Origin: an uncultured Selenomonadales bacterium | GTDB lineage: Bacteria; Bacillota; Negativicutes; Selenomonadales; Selenomonadaceae | Reading direction: 5' to 3' | Length of the DNA: 12,781 nt | Assembly (NCBI GenBank): GCA_947167555.1 | Contig: CAMVIO010000034.1 | Coordinates: forward strand, 1 to 12,781 | Shown here: piece by piece, positions 5,757 through 12,188 of the stretch | Layout: every line of letters starts with the position of its first letter | Numbering within the stretch: position 1 is the stretch's first letter | Made by a program: the position numbers and the translations under genes | The notes under the pieces: model-generated | Database searches by the model: none | What the model saw: the letters and a program-made list of their open reading frames with translations, nothing else | What the model was told of the DNA's origin: nothing

Positions 5757-6209
5757 ATGAAGAAAAAAATCACGGCTTACTTGGCGGGACTTATGGTTAT
5801 GTCGAGCGCAACGGCATTCGCGTCGATTCCGAGCGCTGAAATTGCGTTGAGCGGCGTCGCTCCGGGCATGAGCGTCGACGAAGCGGTTGCCGTTTACGGA
5901 CAGGCGACATATCGCGGGGACGACGCTTACTTCCAGAACGGCGTTAAGGCGGATTTGGACGACTTCAACCGCAATCTAATCGAGGAACTGAAAATCAATC
6001 GACCGGGCAGCGGCGTTACAACGCCTGCCGGAATCGGCATCAGCTCGCCGGAAAGTGCCATCGTCGAAGCTTACGGACAGCCGGACAAGATGGAATATGA
6101 CGACGGCAAGAATGAATACACCTATTACGCTTCCGACAGCCGCATGAAGCTGAAAATAGAGGCGATGAACGGCGCTGTCGTGAAGATCAAGTGCGACCTG
6201 TACGACTGA
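5757..6209 (+). CDS. Small exported protein with two BamE/BLIP-like repeats
   Basis: 150 residues. A signal peptide covers 1-22 (KKK, hydrophobic core, AFA/S cleavage), with no lipobox cysteine. The mature part contains two related units: GVAPGMSVDEAVAVYGQATYR from residue 33, and GIGISSPESAIVEAYGQPDK from 92 followed by YTYYASDSRMKLKIEAMNGAVVKI. Each has the pattern of a short helix ending in YGQ, then a strand pair, typical of the BamE/SmpA and beta-lactamase-inhibitor-protein folds, which bind other proteins in the envelope. Start ATG 5757 follows GGAGGGAG. No terminator separates it from the porin gene, so the two may be co-transcribed and an envelope-assembly role is conceivable. The fold assignment is by pattern only; partner unknown. 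Confidence 0.75.
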   Translation: MKKKITAYLAGLMVMSSATAFASIPSAEIALSGVAPGMSVDEAVAVYGQATYRGDDAYFQNGVKADLDDFNRNLIEELKINRPGSGVTTPAGIGISSPESAIVEAYGQPDKMEYDDGKNEYTYYASDSRMKLKIEAMNGAVVKIKCDLYD

Positions 6210-6225
6210 AAACAACAGACTTCCC

Positions 6226-6281
6226 TGCCTTCCCCTCGAAGGGGCGCTTTGCGCGGGAGTTTGGTGAACTCCCGGAAGGCA
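6226..6281. repeat. Compact three-hairpin element upstream of the porin gene
   Basis: An outer helix, TGCCTT (6226-6231) with AAGGCA (6276-6281), encloses three adjacent hairpins. They are CCCCT/AGGGG (6232-6236, 6240-6244), CGC/GCG (6245-6247, 6251-6253) and GGGAGTT/AACTCCC (6255-6261, 6267-6273). Almost every base in the 56 is paired, giving a four-way junction in DNA or RNA. No T-run follows, so it is not an ordinary intrinsic terminator. It could be a small palindromic repeat of REP or MITE type, or a structured leader that stabilises or controls the porin message. The structure is seen directly; the role is not known. Confidence 0.6.
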
Positions 6282-6314
6282 AATTTAGCAAGATGAAAAG
6301 GGGATAGTTTTGAG

Positions 6315-7697
6315 ATGAGAAAGGCATTTTTATCCACCTGTGCGGCGGCACTGCTTGTCGGCGCAACTTCCACGGCTTTTGCCGCGACGAATCCGTTCGA
6401 GGACGTGCCCGCTGACCATTGGGCGTATGATGCGATTGCCCAGTTGGCTGCCGACGGCGTTATTGAAGGCTACGGCGACGGCACTTATCGCGGCGACCAG
6501 GAAATCACGCGCTTCGAAATGGCGCAGATGGTCGCCCGCGCGATGGCGAAAGGCGGCGGCAACAAGGCTCTGCTCGACAAGCTGGCGGCGGAATTCGCCG
6601 ATGAGCTGAACCAGCTCGGCGTCCGCGTGGCGGCCCTCGAAAAGAAGGTCGACAACGTAAAATTCACGGGTACGGTACGCTATCGTTATATAACCTCGAG
6701 GGTCAATGCAGAAGGCGTCATGACGCGAACCTCGGACCAGTACTTAACGCTTCGCCTAGAGCCCTCTATGAAGATTAATGAGCATTGGACAGGGCACGCG
6801 CGAATCGACTACAACAGTGACATGGACACTGCCGCCAACGTCACAGGCGCCGACCGGATCGCGGGCGCCGAACCGGGAATATGTGTAGAGCGCATCTGGG
6901 CGCAGGGCGACTATGGCGATTTGCATATCCTCCTCGGCAAGCTTCCTTACATCACCAATATTGACGGCGGCATGGTCTACGACGACAACGTGGCCGGCGG
7001 CCAAATCACTTTTGGCAACAAGGTCAAGGCTACTCTGACGGCAGGCCGCTCCAATGCGTTTGTCTCTGCGGGAGCCAACCCGAATTTCAATCCCGTATTC
7101 GACCCGACCAAGCCGGCGGACGAACAATATCTCCAAGGAACAACGGGCAGTTATCAGGCCATCGAAATTTACAACGACCGTGCCGACAAGTGGACTTGGG
7201 GCGTAGGCTTCCACCGTTGGGCCAACCAGTCCCTGCTCCAATGGGACGCCATGGCGTCGGCCATCAATATTTGGGATGCCGGCCTCGGCTACAAGTTCAA
7301 TAAGAATCTTTCCATCAATGGCGCGTATGCCTGGACGAATAGTCCCAAGGGCGAGGCGGCACATGGGGCTCAGCCGGAGGAGGCCTTGGCTGCCACCGCA
7401 AAACGCGCTTGGAGCATCGAGCTCGACTACAAGGGAGCGGATCCAGCCGACAAAGGCTCTTGGGGAGCCTTCGTCGCGTACCGCGATCTCGGGTCTTGGG
7501 CCGTCATCATGCCGACGTATGACGCGATGGGGCCGTCGAACAAAGGCGTAGAAATGGGCGTCGATTACGTCTTCGCAAAAAATGTCATGGGTACAGTCAA
7601 ATATTTCTTCGGAAAGGAAGTGGAGGACGACATCGGCGGAGAGGCCCCGCTGGGTGACGTCTACACCTTCTTCACGGAACTGAATTTCTTCTTCTAA
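6315..7697 (+). CDS. ompM: OmpM-like outer membrane porin with SLH domain
   Basis: 460 residues. A signal peptide spans 1-23 (AFA/AT). One SLH domain lies at about 25-78 (NPFEDVPADHWAYDAI, GVIEGYGDGTYRGD, EITRFEMAQMVARAM). A helical stalk at about 82-114 (LLDKLAAEFADELNQLGVRVAALEKKVDNV) leads to a beta-barrel from KFTGTVRYRY at 116 to the terminal LNFFF, the aromatic end expected for Bam-dependent insertion. In Negativicutes such proteins tether the outer membrane to polyamine-modified peptidoglycan through the SLH domain while the barrel forms a pore. Start ATG 6315 follows AAAAGGGG (6296-6303) at a rather long 11 bases. The barrel from about 6690 uses codons (CTA, ACA, TTA, TCT, CCT) that are rarer in the first third, so it may have a separate history. 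A terminator follows directly. Confidence 0.9.
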   Translation: MRKAFLSTCAAALLVGATSTAFAATNPFEDVPADHWAYDAIAQLAADGVIEGYGDGTYRGDQEITRFEMAQMVARAMAKGGGNKALLDKLAAEFADELNQLGVRVAALEKKVDNVKFTGTVRYRYITSRVNAEGVMTRTSDQYLTLRLEPSMKINEHWTGHARIDYNSDMDTAANVTGADRIAGAEPGICVERIWAQGDYGDLHILLGKLPYITNIDGGMVYDDNVAGGQITFGNKVKATLTAGRSNAFVSAGANPNFNPVFDPTKPADEQYLQGTTGSYQAIEIYNDRADKWTWGVGFHRWANQSLLQWDAMASAINIWDAGLGYKFNKNLSINGAYAWTNSPKGEAAHGAQPEEALAATAKRAWSIELDYKGADPADKGSWGAFVAYRDLGSWAVIMPTYDAMGPSNKGVEMGVDYVFAKNVMGTVKYFFGKEVEDDIGGEAPLGDVYTFFTELNFFF

Positions 7698-7707
7698 GCA
7701 TTATTGC

Positions 7708-7739
7708 AAAAAAACGCCGACAATCGTCGGCGTTTTTTT
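7708..7739. terminator. Bidirectional intrinsic terminator
   Basis: AAAAAAACGCCGAC (7708-7721) is perfectly complementary to GTCGGCGTTTTTTT (7726-7739) around the loop AATC. The A-tract and T-tract make it work both ways, ending the porin gene and the convergent gene whose stop lies at 7751. Confidence 0.95.
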
Positions 7740-7750
7740 ATGCCTCAAGA

Positions 7751-8761
7751 TCAATAGATCGGCGTGCTTTTCAGTACGAAGATATCGTGTTCCTCCAGCT
7801 CGTCGCGGACCCAGTCGAAATGGTCGTTGATCTCGTCGTAGAACTGGCGGCGGAAGTCCATGTCCTCGAAGATGTACGGGATGCTGTATTCCGCCGTCGC
7901 GTCGTTGTCGTCGAAATCCTCGATCGCGAAATAATTCTCGTGGATTCGGCGCAGCCATTCCTGATAGCGCTCGTTGATGTCGTCGGACTGGATGCCCTTG
8001 AAGCTCTTCATGATTTTTTTCTGCTGTTCTTCGGACAGCCCGGTGACTTCCTCGCCGCTGACCTTCTGCAGGATGCGGAAGATTTCCTCGGCGGCCTCCA
8101 TGAACTCGTCCCAGTTCTTGCGCCCGTCGGTGAAGCGCTCGCCGCTCTTCCACCAGAGATAGGGCATATCGGGACAATGGACGGCGGCGGCGTGGCCGAG
8201 GGGCATGACCTCGTCGAGAATCTTGCTGACGAAGGCCGACGCGCCGAGGATGTCGTCCAGCACCTTTTCGACGACGGAGCCGGAGGTCACGAAGATCAAG
8301 TCCTGCACCTTGTTGACGATGTTGTTGATGCCGGCGAACTCCTGATGCGCCCAGGTGTCGGCGAAGACGTGCAGGCCGACGCCGAGGCGGAACGTGTAAT
8401 TCGTATTGTCCAGCGTCGTTTCCAGCAGACGGTCGGCGAGCTTCTTGGAAAGCTCGCTGTTCTTCTTGCAGATTAATTGTTCTTCCTGCGTGTCGCCTTC
8501 GAGCCCCGGCAGGAAGTGGAACGGGATCCAGATCTCGCGGTTGCCCTTGCCGCTGACGTTGCCCCAGATATTCTGGCAGGAATAACGGACATGGACGCCC
8601 TCGGCGATGTTCCTCTTTTCCTCCTCGTCGGAAAAAGGCGTCGAGTCGAAATTGTCGTCCACAAGCTGAGACGCGGATGCAATCAGATTCGCGTTCTCGC
8701 TGCCGAACTTCGCCCAGCGGGCAAGCACATAGACCGTGCCGTAGTGAAAATCGATATCCAT
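7751..8761 (-). CDS. DUF6765-like protein with a His/Asp metal-site pattern
   Basis: 336 residues with no signal peptide or membrane helix. The N-terminus MDIDFHYGTVYVLARWA and the central GLHVFADTWAHQEFAG match what I remember of the uncharacterised DUF6765 family. Candidate metal ligands are H131-x3-D135-x3-H139, H190 (in LGH) and H195-x2-D198 (HCPDMP). The H-x3-D spacing resembles part of the zinc phospholipase C/S1-P1 nuclease site, suggesting but not proving a metal-dependent hydrolase. Residues 205-325 are charged and helical. I chose ATG 8761, with GAGGTG just upstream, over a TTG four codons earlier that would bury this ribosome binding site. It has its own promoter, and no terminator separates it from the cobT-like gene upstream, so some read-through is likely. 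Confidence 0.8.
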   Translation of the reverse strand: MDIDFHYGTVYVLARWAKFGSENANLIASASQLVDDNFDSTPFSDEEEKRNIAEGVHVRYSCQNIWGNVSGKGNREIWIPFHFLPGLEGDTQEEQLICKKNSELSKKLADRLLETTLDNTNYTFRLGVGLHVFADTWAHQEFAGINNIVNKVQDLIFVTSGSVVEKVLDDILGASAFVSKILDEVMPLGHAAAVHCPDMPYLWWKSGERFTDGRKNWDEFMEAAEEIFRILQKVSGEEVTGLSEEQQKKIMKSFKGIQSDDINERYQEWLRRIHENYFAIEDFDDNDATAEYSIPYIFEDMDFRRQFYDEINDHFDWVRDELEEHDIFVLKSTPIY

Positions 8762-8794
8762 AGTACACCTCAATCGTCAAAATCTTGCTAAGAT

Positions 8795-8823
8795 ATTATA
8801 TTATAAAGCTTCGCCGCACGCAA
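8795..8823 (-). promoter_or_regulatory. Promoter of the DUF6765-like gene
   Basis: On the minus strand TTGCGT (8823-8818), 17 bases, TATAAT (8800-8795). The start near 8788 gives a leader of about 27 bases. The -35 begins 8 bases after the stop codon of the upstream cobT-like gene. A second TATAAT overlaps at 8805-8800 but has no suitable -35. Confidence 0.65.
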
Positions 8824-8830
8824 AAAAATT

Positions 8831-10738
8831 TCATTCTACCTGCCGTCCCGCTCCCGGGCCGTCGTTCGCTACCGGGACTTTTGCTTCGGCAAAGGTTTTC
8901 ATGTCGTTCAGGATATGGAGCGCGGCGTCGACCAGCTTCAGGCCGAGGCAGGCAATCGCTCCGCCGGGGACTGTCATATCGAGGGTCAGAAGCGCGGGCT
9001 GGACGTGCAGGACATAAGGTGCGAGCGCGGGGCAGAGGGCTTCGGCGTAGCGCGCTATGATTTCCGTCGATTCGTCGTCCAGCACGATCATCGCGTGGTT
9101 ATGCGCGCCGGCAATCATCGCGCCGAGCAGCGCGGCGGCATCCGGCTGCAGTTCCTTCGGCACATGGGCCAGGAATTCCTGGGGTTCGAATTTCAGCGTG
9201 CCGTCCTCGTTCAGCAGCGCTTCGCGCATGGCCTTCGCTTTCGTGCCGAAAGCGTTTTTTTCGTCTGTTTCTGTCAGCGCCAGCGCCAGCAGCGACGACG
9301 AGAAAGAAATGTCCTCCGCCGTCTCGCGCCCGAAGTCGAAGGCGTCGGTCAGCGGGCGGTCCGGCCGCAGCCGCGCGACCTTGACCTCCGCCTCCGCGTG
9401 GGTCGCGAAGGCCGCTGTGAGCTGACGTTGCGCCGCGCTCATTTCCCCATCCGTGAATACGAGCAAGGTGCGGGAAAGATCGGTATCCGGCCGTTCCTCG
9501 TCCAGAATTCCCGCCAGCTCCACGGCGATCTCCTCCAGATAGCCGAGGCAGTGAATCGGCTTCGCCAGATTGTCGAGCCGGAATTGGCACGCCTCCATCG
9601 CCGCCCGGGAGGGCTTCGGGAACGTCTCCAGATAAAAATCGAAGGTCTTGTCCGTCAGCGGCACGGCTTTCGCCGGCATGGTCTGATGCTCGAAGAAGTC
9701 GTCCCCGTCGTCGAGGTCGAGATAGCCGGATGCGAGCGCCGCCGCGTCCAGCAGATTCACCGCGATGGAGGAACCCGTCGCCTCGCCGAGACGGAATTTC
9801 ATGTCCATATAGGGACGGACGCCGAGCTTTTCGAGCATCGCTTTATGGGCAGGCTCGGCGGCGATATGGGAGCCCATCAGGTAATGGGGAATCATTGGGC
9901 AGAGCGCCTGCGCGATTAACGCCGCGGCTCCGGTGTTGAAGCCGTCCAGCATGACAAACGCGCGGTGCGCCGCCGCGCCGAGGATAATGCCCGCGATGCA
10001 GCCGAGCTCGAAGCCGCCGACCTTCGAGAGCAGGTCGATCCCGTCCGTCGGGTCGGGGCGGTTGATCTCCAGCGCCTGCCGCACGACCTCGATTTTCACC
10101 TTCAGCCGCTCGTCGGAAATATTCGTGCCGCGTCCTGTGGCCTGTTCCGGCGTCAGCCCGCAGGCGGCGGCGACGATGCAGGCCGAGGAGGAAGTGTTGG
10201 CGATTCCCATTTCCCCCGGCAGGAAGCAGCAGACGCCTTCCAACGCGCATTTTTCCGCCAGTTCGATACCGGTCTCGACGGCGCGCACGGCTTCCTCGCG
10301 CGTCATAGCAGGACCCTTCGCGAAATTTTTCGTGCCGAAAGCGATCTTCCGCTGGATCAATCCGGGAATCCATGATGTGTCCGACGCGATGCCGAGGTCG
10401 ACGACGAGCAGCTCCGAACCGGAAAAGTTCGACAGCGCGTTTGCCGTCGAGCCGCGCGAGATCAGGTAATTCGCCGTCATCTGCACCGTGGTTGAGACCG
10501 GGTAGGCGCTGACGTTCATTTCCGCTACGCCGTGGTCGGCGCAGCAGATGATCGCGCATTTCTTGATTTCTGCGGGGGCTTCTTTTCCCGTGATTGCGGC
10601 AAATTTTTCCAAAAGCTCGCCCAGCGCACCCATCGGCGCGGCGCCGCCCAGAGCATCTTCCAGCCGCGCCCGCACCTCGCCGCCCGCCGCATCATCCGGC
10701 GGCTGTATCTTTGCGATCGTATCCTCCAAGAGGGACAT
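8831..10738 (-). CDS. cobT: Tandem CobT fusion (ArsA-ArsB-like base phosphoribosyltransferase)
   Basis: 635 residues, nearly twice the usual CobT length of about 350. CobT transfers phosphoribose from nicotinate mononucleotide to the lower-ligand base during cobamide nucleotide-loop assembly. Residues 1-345 form a complete CobT: ADHGVAEMNVSAYP (67-80), GEMGIANTSS (175-184), RGTNISDERLK (203-213), KVGGFELGCIAGIILGAA (239-256), DGFNTGAAAL (265-274) and the catalytic glutamate E319 in LGEATG. Residues 370-622 form a second, diverged copy. It begins MEACQFRLDNLAKPIHCLGYLEEIAVELAGI, like the CobT N-terminus, and ends KLVDAALHILNDMKTFAEAKV, like the CobT C-terminus. An ungapped alignment puts G592 at the catalytic position, so this half is probably inactive. 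Sporomusa and Veillonella ArsAB is a heterodimer of two CobT homologues that activates phenol or p-cresol; this looks like a one-chain version. Start ATG 10738 follows AGGAGG; the ATG at 10753 overlaps that site. Confidence 0.88.
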   Translation of the reverse strand: MSLLEDTIAKIQPPDDAAGGEVRARLEDALGGAAPMGALGELLEKFAAITGKEAPAEIKKCAIICCADHGVAEMNVSAYPVSTTVQMTANYLISRGSTANALSNFSGSELLVVDLGIASDTSWIPGLIQRKIAFGTKNFAKGPAMTREEAVRAVETGIELAEKCALEGVCCFLPGEMGIANTSSSACIVAAACGLTPEQATGRGTNISDERLKVKIEVVRQALEINRPDPTDGIDLLSKVGGFELGCIAGIILGAAAHRAFVMLDGFNTGAAALIAQALCPMIPHYLMGSHIAAEPAHKAMLEKLGVRPYMDMKFRLGEATGSSIAVNLLDAAALASGYLDLDDGDDFFEHQTMPAKAVPLTDKTFDFYLETFPKPSRAAMEACQFRLDNLAKPIHCLGYLEEIAVELAGILDEERPDTDLSRTLLVFTDGEMSAAQRQLTAAFATHAEAEVKVARLRPDRPLTDAFDFGRETAEDISFSSSLLALALTETDEKNAFGTKAKAMREALLNEDGTLKFEPQEFLAHVPKELQPDAAALLGAMIAGAHNHAMIVLDDESTEIIARYAEALCPALAPYVLHVQPALLTLDMTVPGGAIACLGLKLVDAALHILNDMKTFAEAKVPVANDGPGAGRQVE

Positions 10739-10780
10739 GATGAACCTCCTCATTTCACATAAAGGGAATAATACTCATCT

Positions 10781-10810
10781 ATTATAACGCCTTTGTTCCA
10801 GCTTTGCCAT
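10781..10810 (-). promoter_or_regulatory. Candidate promoter of the cobT fusion gene
   Basis: On the minus strand ATGGCA (10810-10805), 18 bases, TATAAT (10786-10781). The -10 is perfect and the -35 weak and buried in the palindrome at 10800-10820. The start near 10774 gives a leader of about 36 bases, too short for a cobalamin riboswitch, and no conserved B12-box is visible. A weak -35 inside a palindrome suggests activator or repressor control. Confidence 0.5.
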
Positions 10811-10820
10811 AGGCAAAGCT
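10800..10820. promoter_or_regulatory. Perfect 21-base palindrome at the cobT promoter
   Basis: AGCTTTGCC (10800-10808) and GGCAAAGCT (10812-10820) are perfect 9-base arms around ATA. It covers the -35 of the cobT promoter. No T-run follows on either strand, so it is not a terminator. The simplest reading is an operator for a dimeric regulator of cobT; the fliB-like promoter lies 37 bases further on and might also be affected. Confidence 0.6.
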
Positions 10821-10856
10821 CTATCTTGGCGGTTCATTCTTTTTTGTGTGCGCATC

Positions 10857-10885
10857 TTGACCTTCCTGCATGCTCACGATAAGAT
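10857..10885 (+). promoter_or_regulatory. Candidate promoter of the fliB-like gene
   Basis: TTGACC (10857-10862), 17 bases, TAAGAT (10880-10885). The start near 10892 falls one base before an ATG at 10893, which would leave that ATG leaderless. This favours the ATG at 10914 as the true start. Confidence 0.5.
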
Positions 10886-10913
10886 AAATACAATGGAAAG
10901 GCGGGAATCAAGT

Positions 10914-12077
10914 ATGAAGGAGCGGACGCAAAAAACAGAATCTGCCGGGGAACGCGTATTTGCGCCCGCGTATCTTTGGGATTTCCGCTGCGACGGTTCG
11001 GCCTGTGACAGCCATTGCTGCAGGGGGTGGCGCATTCCCGTGGACATGGCGTCGTGGGAACGGCTTGCGCGGTTGCCGTCCAAAGCCCGCAAAGCTGTAT
11101 TTGCGAAGCTTACCGAAAAGGAAGGGACGGGCTGGGAAACCAGGCACGATAAAAACGGAGCCTGCGCGTTCCTCGGCAAGGACGGGCTTTGCCGTCTGCA
11201 AACTACGCATGGGGAAGACTACCTTCCCGATATCTGCGATTCGTATCCGCGTGTCTCTTACCTCTTTTCCGATTTTGTCGAGCGCTCGTTGGCGTTGACT
11301 TGTCCCGTGGCGGCACGGCTCGCGCTGCTTTCCGAATCGCCGATGCGTTTCGAGGAACGGACGGTTCCGGCCCGGCGCGCGTCCTCGGCTGTACACCCTC
11401 CGATGGAGGCCCAGCGGATCGGCAAAAAAATGTGCGCGCTGCAACTCCGAATGATTGCCATATTGCAGGATCGGGAAAAACCGCTTCGGCTTCGTTTCCT
11501 GCATCTTGGGCGGTTTCTCGCGGCGCTTGAGGCGCGGTACGGGAACCACCGGCTGCCCAGAAGCGAGGGCCTTGCCGCCTGCGCGGAGAATGTGAAGCCC
11601 GACGCCGAGACCCGTGCCCGTGCGCCGGCCTATATGCGGCTCCGCTATATGGCGGAGATGCTGGCCGAGCTGTACGAGGCGGAGGAGGATTACACCGCGC
11701 CCCGGCTCAACGCGTTCGCTTCAGTCCTTGCGGAGCGCGAGGAGGAGAGCGAAGCGGCGCTTCATGCGATGCATGGGCATATCCTTGAAAATCTTGCGGT
11801 CAACGAGCTTTTCCTGCGCCTGTATCCGTTTTCCTGCGCGGGCGGATTTTTGGCGAACTTCAAGCTGTTCGTCCTGCGATTCCGCGTCGCCGAGTTTCCT
11901 TTGCTGATCCAGGCCTTTGCGAAAGGCGCGCCGCTCGACGAAGAGACTGCGCTCCTGATGCTGGGGCGCATCATGGAAAAGCTCGATCATAACCGCGCGG
12001 CGGACGGGCTGTTGAAACGTCATGCCGCCGAGGATTTTTACGAGATGGACGCCGACGGGACCTTGTCTTTCATATAG
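10914..12077 (+). CDS. fliB: FliB-like lysine N-methylase with Cys cluster
   Basis: 387 residues, cytosolic. The N-terminal pattern C26-x4-C31-x3-CC-x-GW (FRCDGSACDSHCCRGW), then C84, C93, C108 in ICDSYPR and C130, is that of the FliB/YkgJ cysteine-cluster family. Members methylate surface lysines of flagellin in Salmonella and are common in Firmicutes; the cluster probably binds metal. The rest (about 180-387) is helix-rich with many Leu and Arg, including a segment LAVNELFLRLYPFSCAGGF also typical of the family. No flagellar gene is in the window, so the substrate is not shown. Start chosen at ATG 10914, preceded by GGCGGGA; ATG 10893 would begin at the predicted transcription start. No clear terminator follows; the A-rich stretch before lexA lacks a hairpin with T-run. 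Confidence 0.82.
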   Translation: MKERTQKTESAGERVFAPAYLWDFRCDGSACDSHCCRGWRIPVDMASWERLARLPSKARKAVFAKLTEKEGTGWETRHDKNGACAFLGKDGLCRLQTTHGEDYLPDICDSYPRVSYLFSDFVERSLALTCPVAARLALLSESPMRFEERTVPARRASSAVHPPMEAQRIGKKMCALQLRMIAILQDREKPLRLRFLHLGRFLAALEARYGNHRLPRSEGLAACAENVKPDAETRARAPAYMRLRYMAEMLAELYEAEEDYTAPRLNAFASVLAEREEESEAALHAMHGHILENLAVNELFLRLYPFSCAGGFLANFKLFVLRFRVAEFPLLIQAFAKGAPLDEETALLMLGRIMEKLDHNRAADGLLKRHAAEDFYEMDADGTLSFI

Positions 12078-12125
12078 GATTTGCAAAAAAATTTTATAAA
12101 AACGCGGAAAAACGCCAAAAAAGGG

Positions 12126-12154
12126 TTTACAAACGTATCCTCCTATGGTATATT
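12126..12154 (+). promoter_or_regulatory. lexA promoter
   Basis: TTTACA (12126-12131), 17 bases, TATATT (12149-12154), with an extended -10 TG at 12146-12147. The start is expected near 12161, inside the candidate SOS box, about 28 bases before the ATG. Confidence 0.75.
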
Positions 12155-12159
12155 GTGAC

Positions 12160-12173
12160 AAATCATATGTTCG
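12160..12173. promoter_or_regulatory. Candidate SOS (LexA) box
   Basis: AAATCATATGTTCG matches CGAACATATGTTCG at 11 of 14 positions. The right half and centre fit the Bacillus-type consensus CGAAC-RNRY-GTTYG exactly; the left half matches at only 2 of 5. Its place at the lexA transcription start fits autorepression. The degenerate left half would lower affinity. Confidence 0.5.
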
Positions 12174-12188
12174 AAAGGAGATAGTCGA

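Noticed and set aside
6210..6314. The three-hairpin element as an intrinsic terminator of the small exported protein gene
   Set aside because: No U-tract follows any of the hairpins; the sequence continues AAATTTAGC.
7787..8476. A 229-codon plus-strand frame opposite the DUF6765-like gene
   Set aside because: Val/Leu/Asp-rich antisense translation without a ribosome binding site.
8915..9919. A 334-codon plus-strand frame opposite the CobT fusion
   Set aside because: Arg/Gln-rich, with no start signals; the minus strand carries CobT motifs throughout.
10739..10913. Cobalamin riboswitch upstream of cobT
   Set aside because: The predicted leader is about 36 bases and no B12-box-like conserved core is visible.
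12078..12125. Terminator between the fliB-like gene and lexA
   Set aside because: A-rich with TTTTATAAAA symmetry, but no GC-rich stem followed by a T-run on the plus strand.
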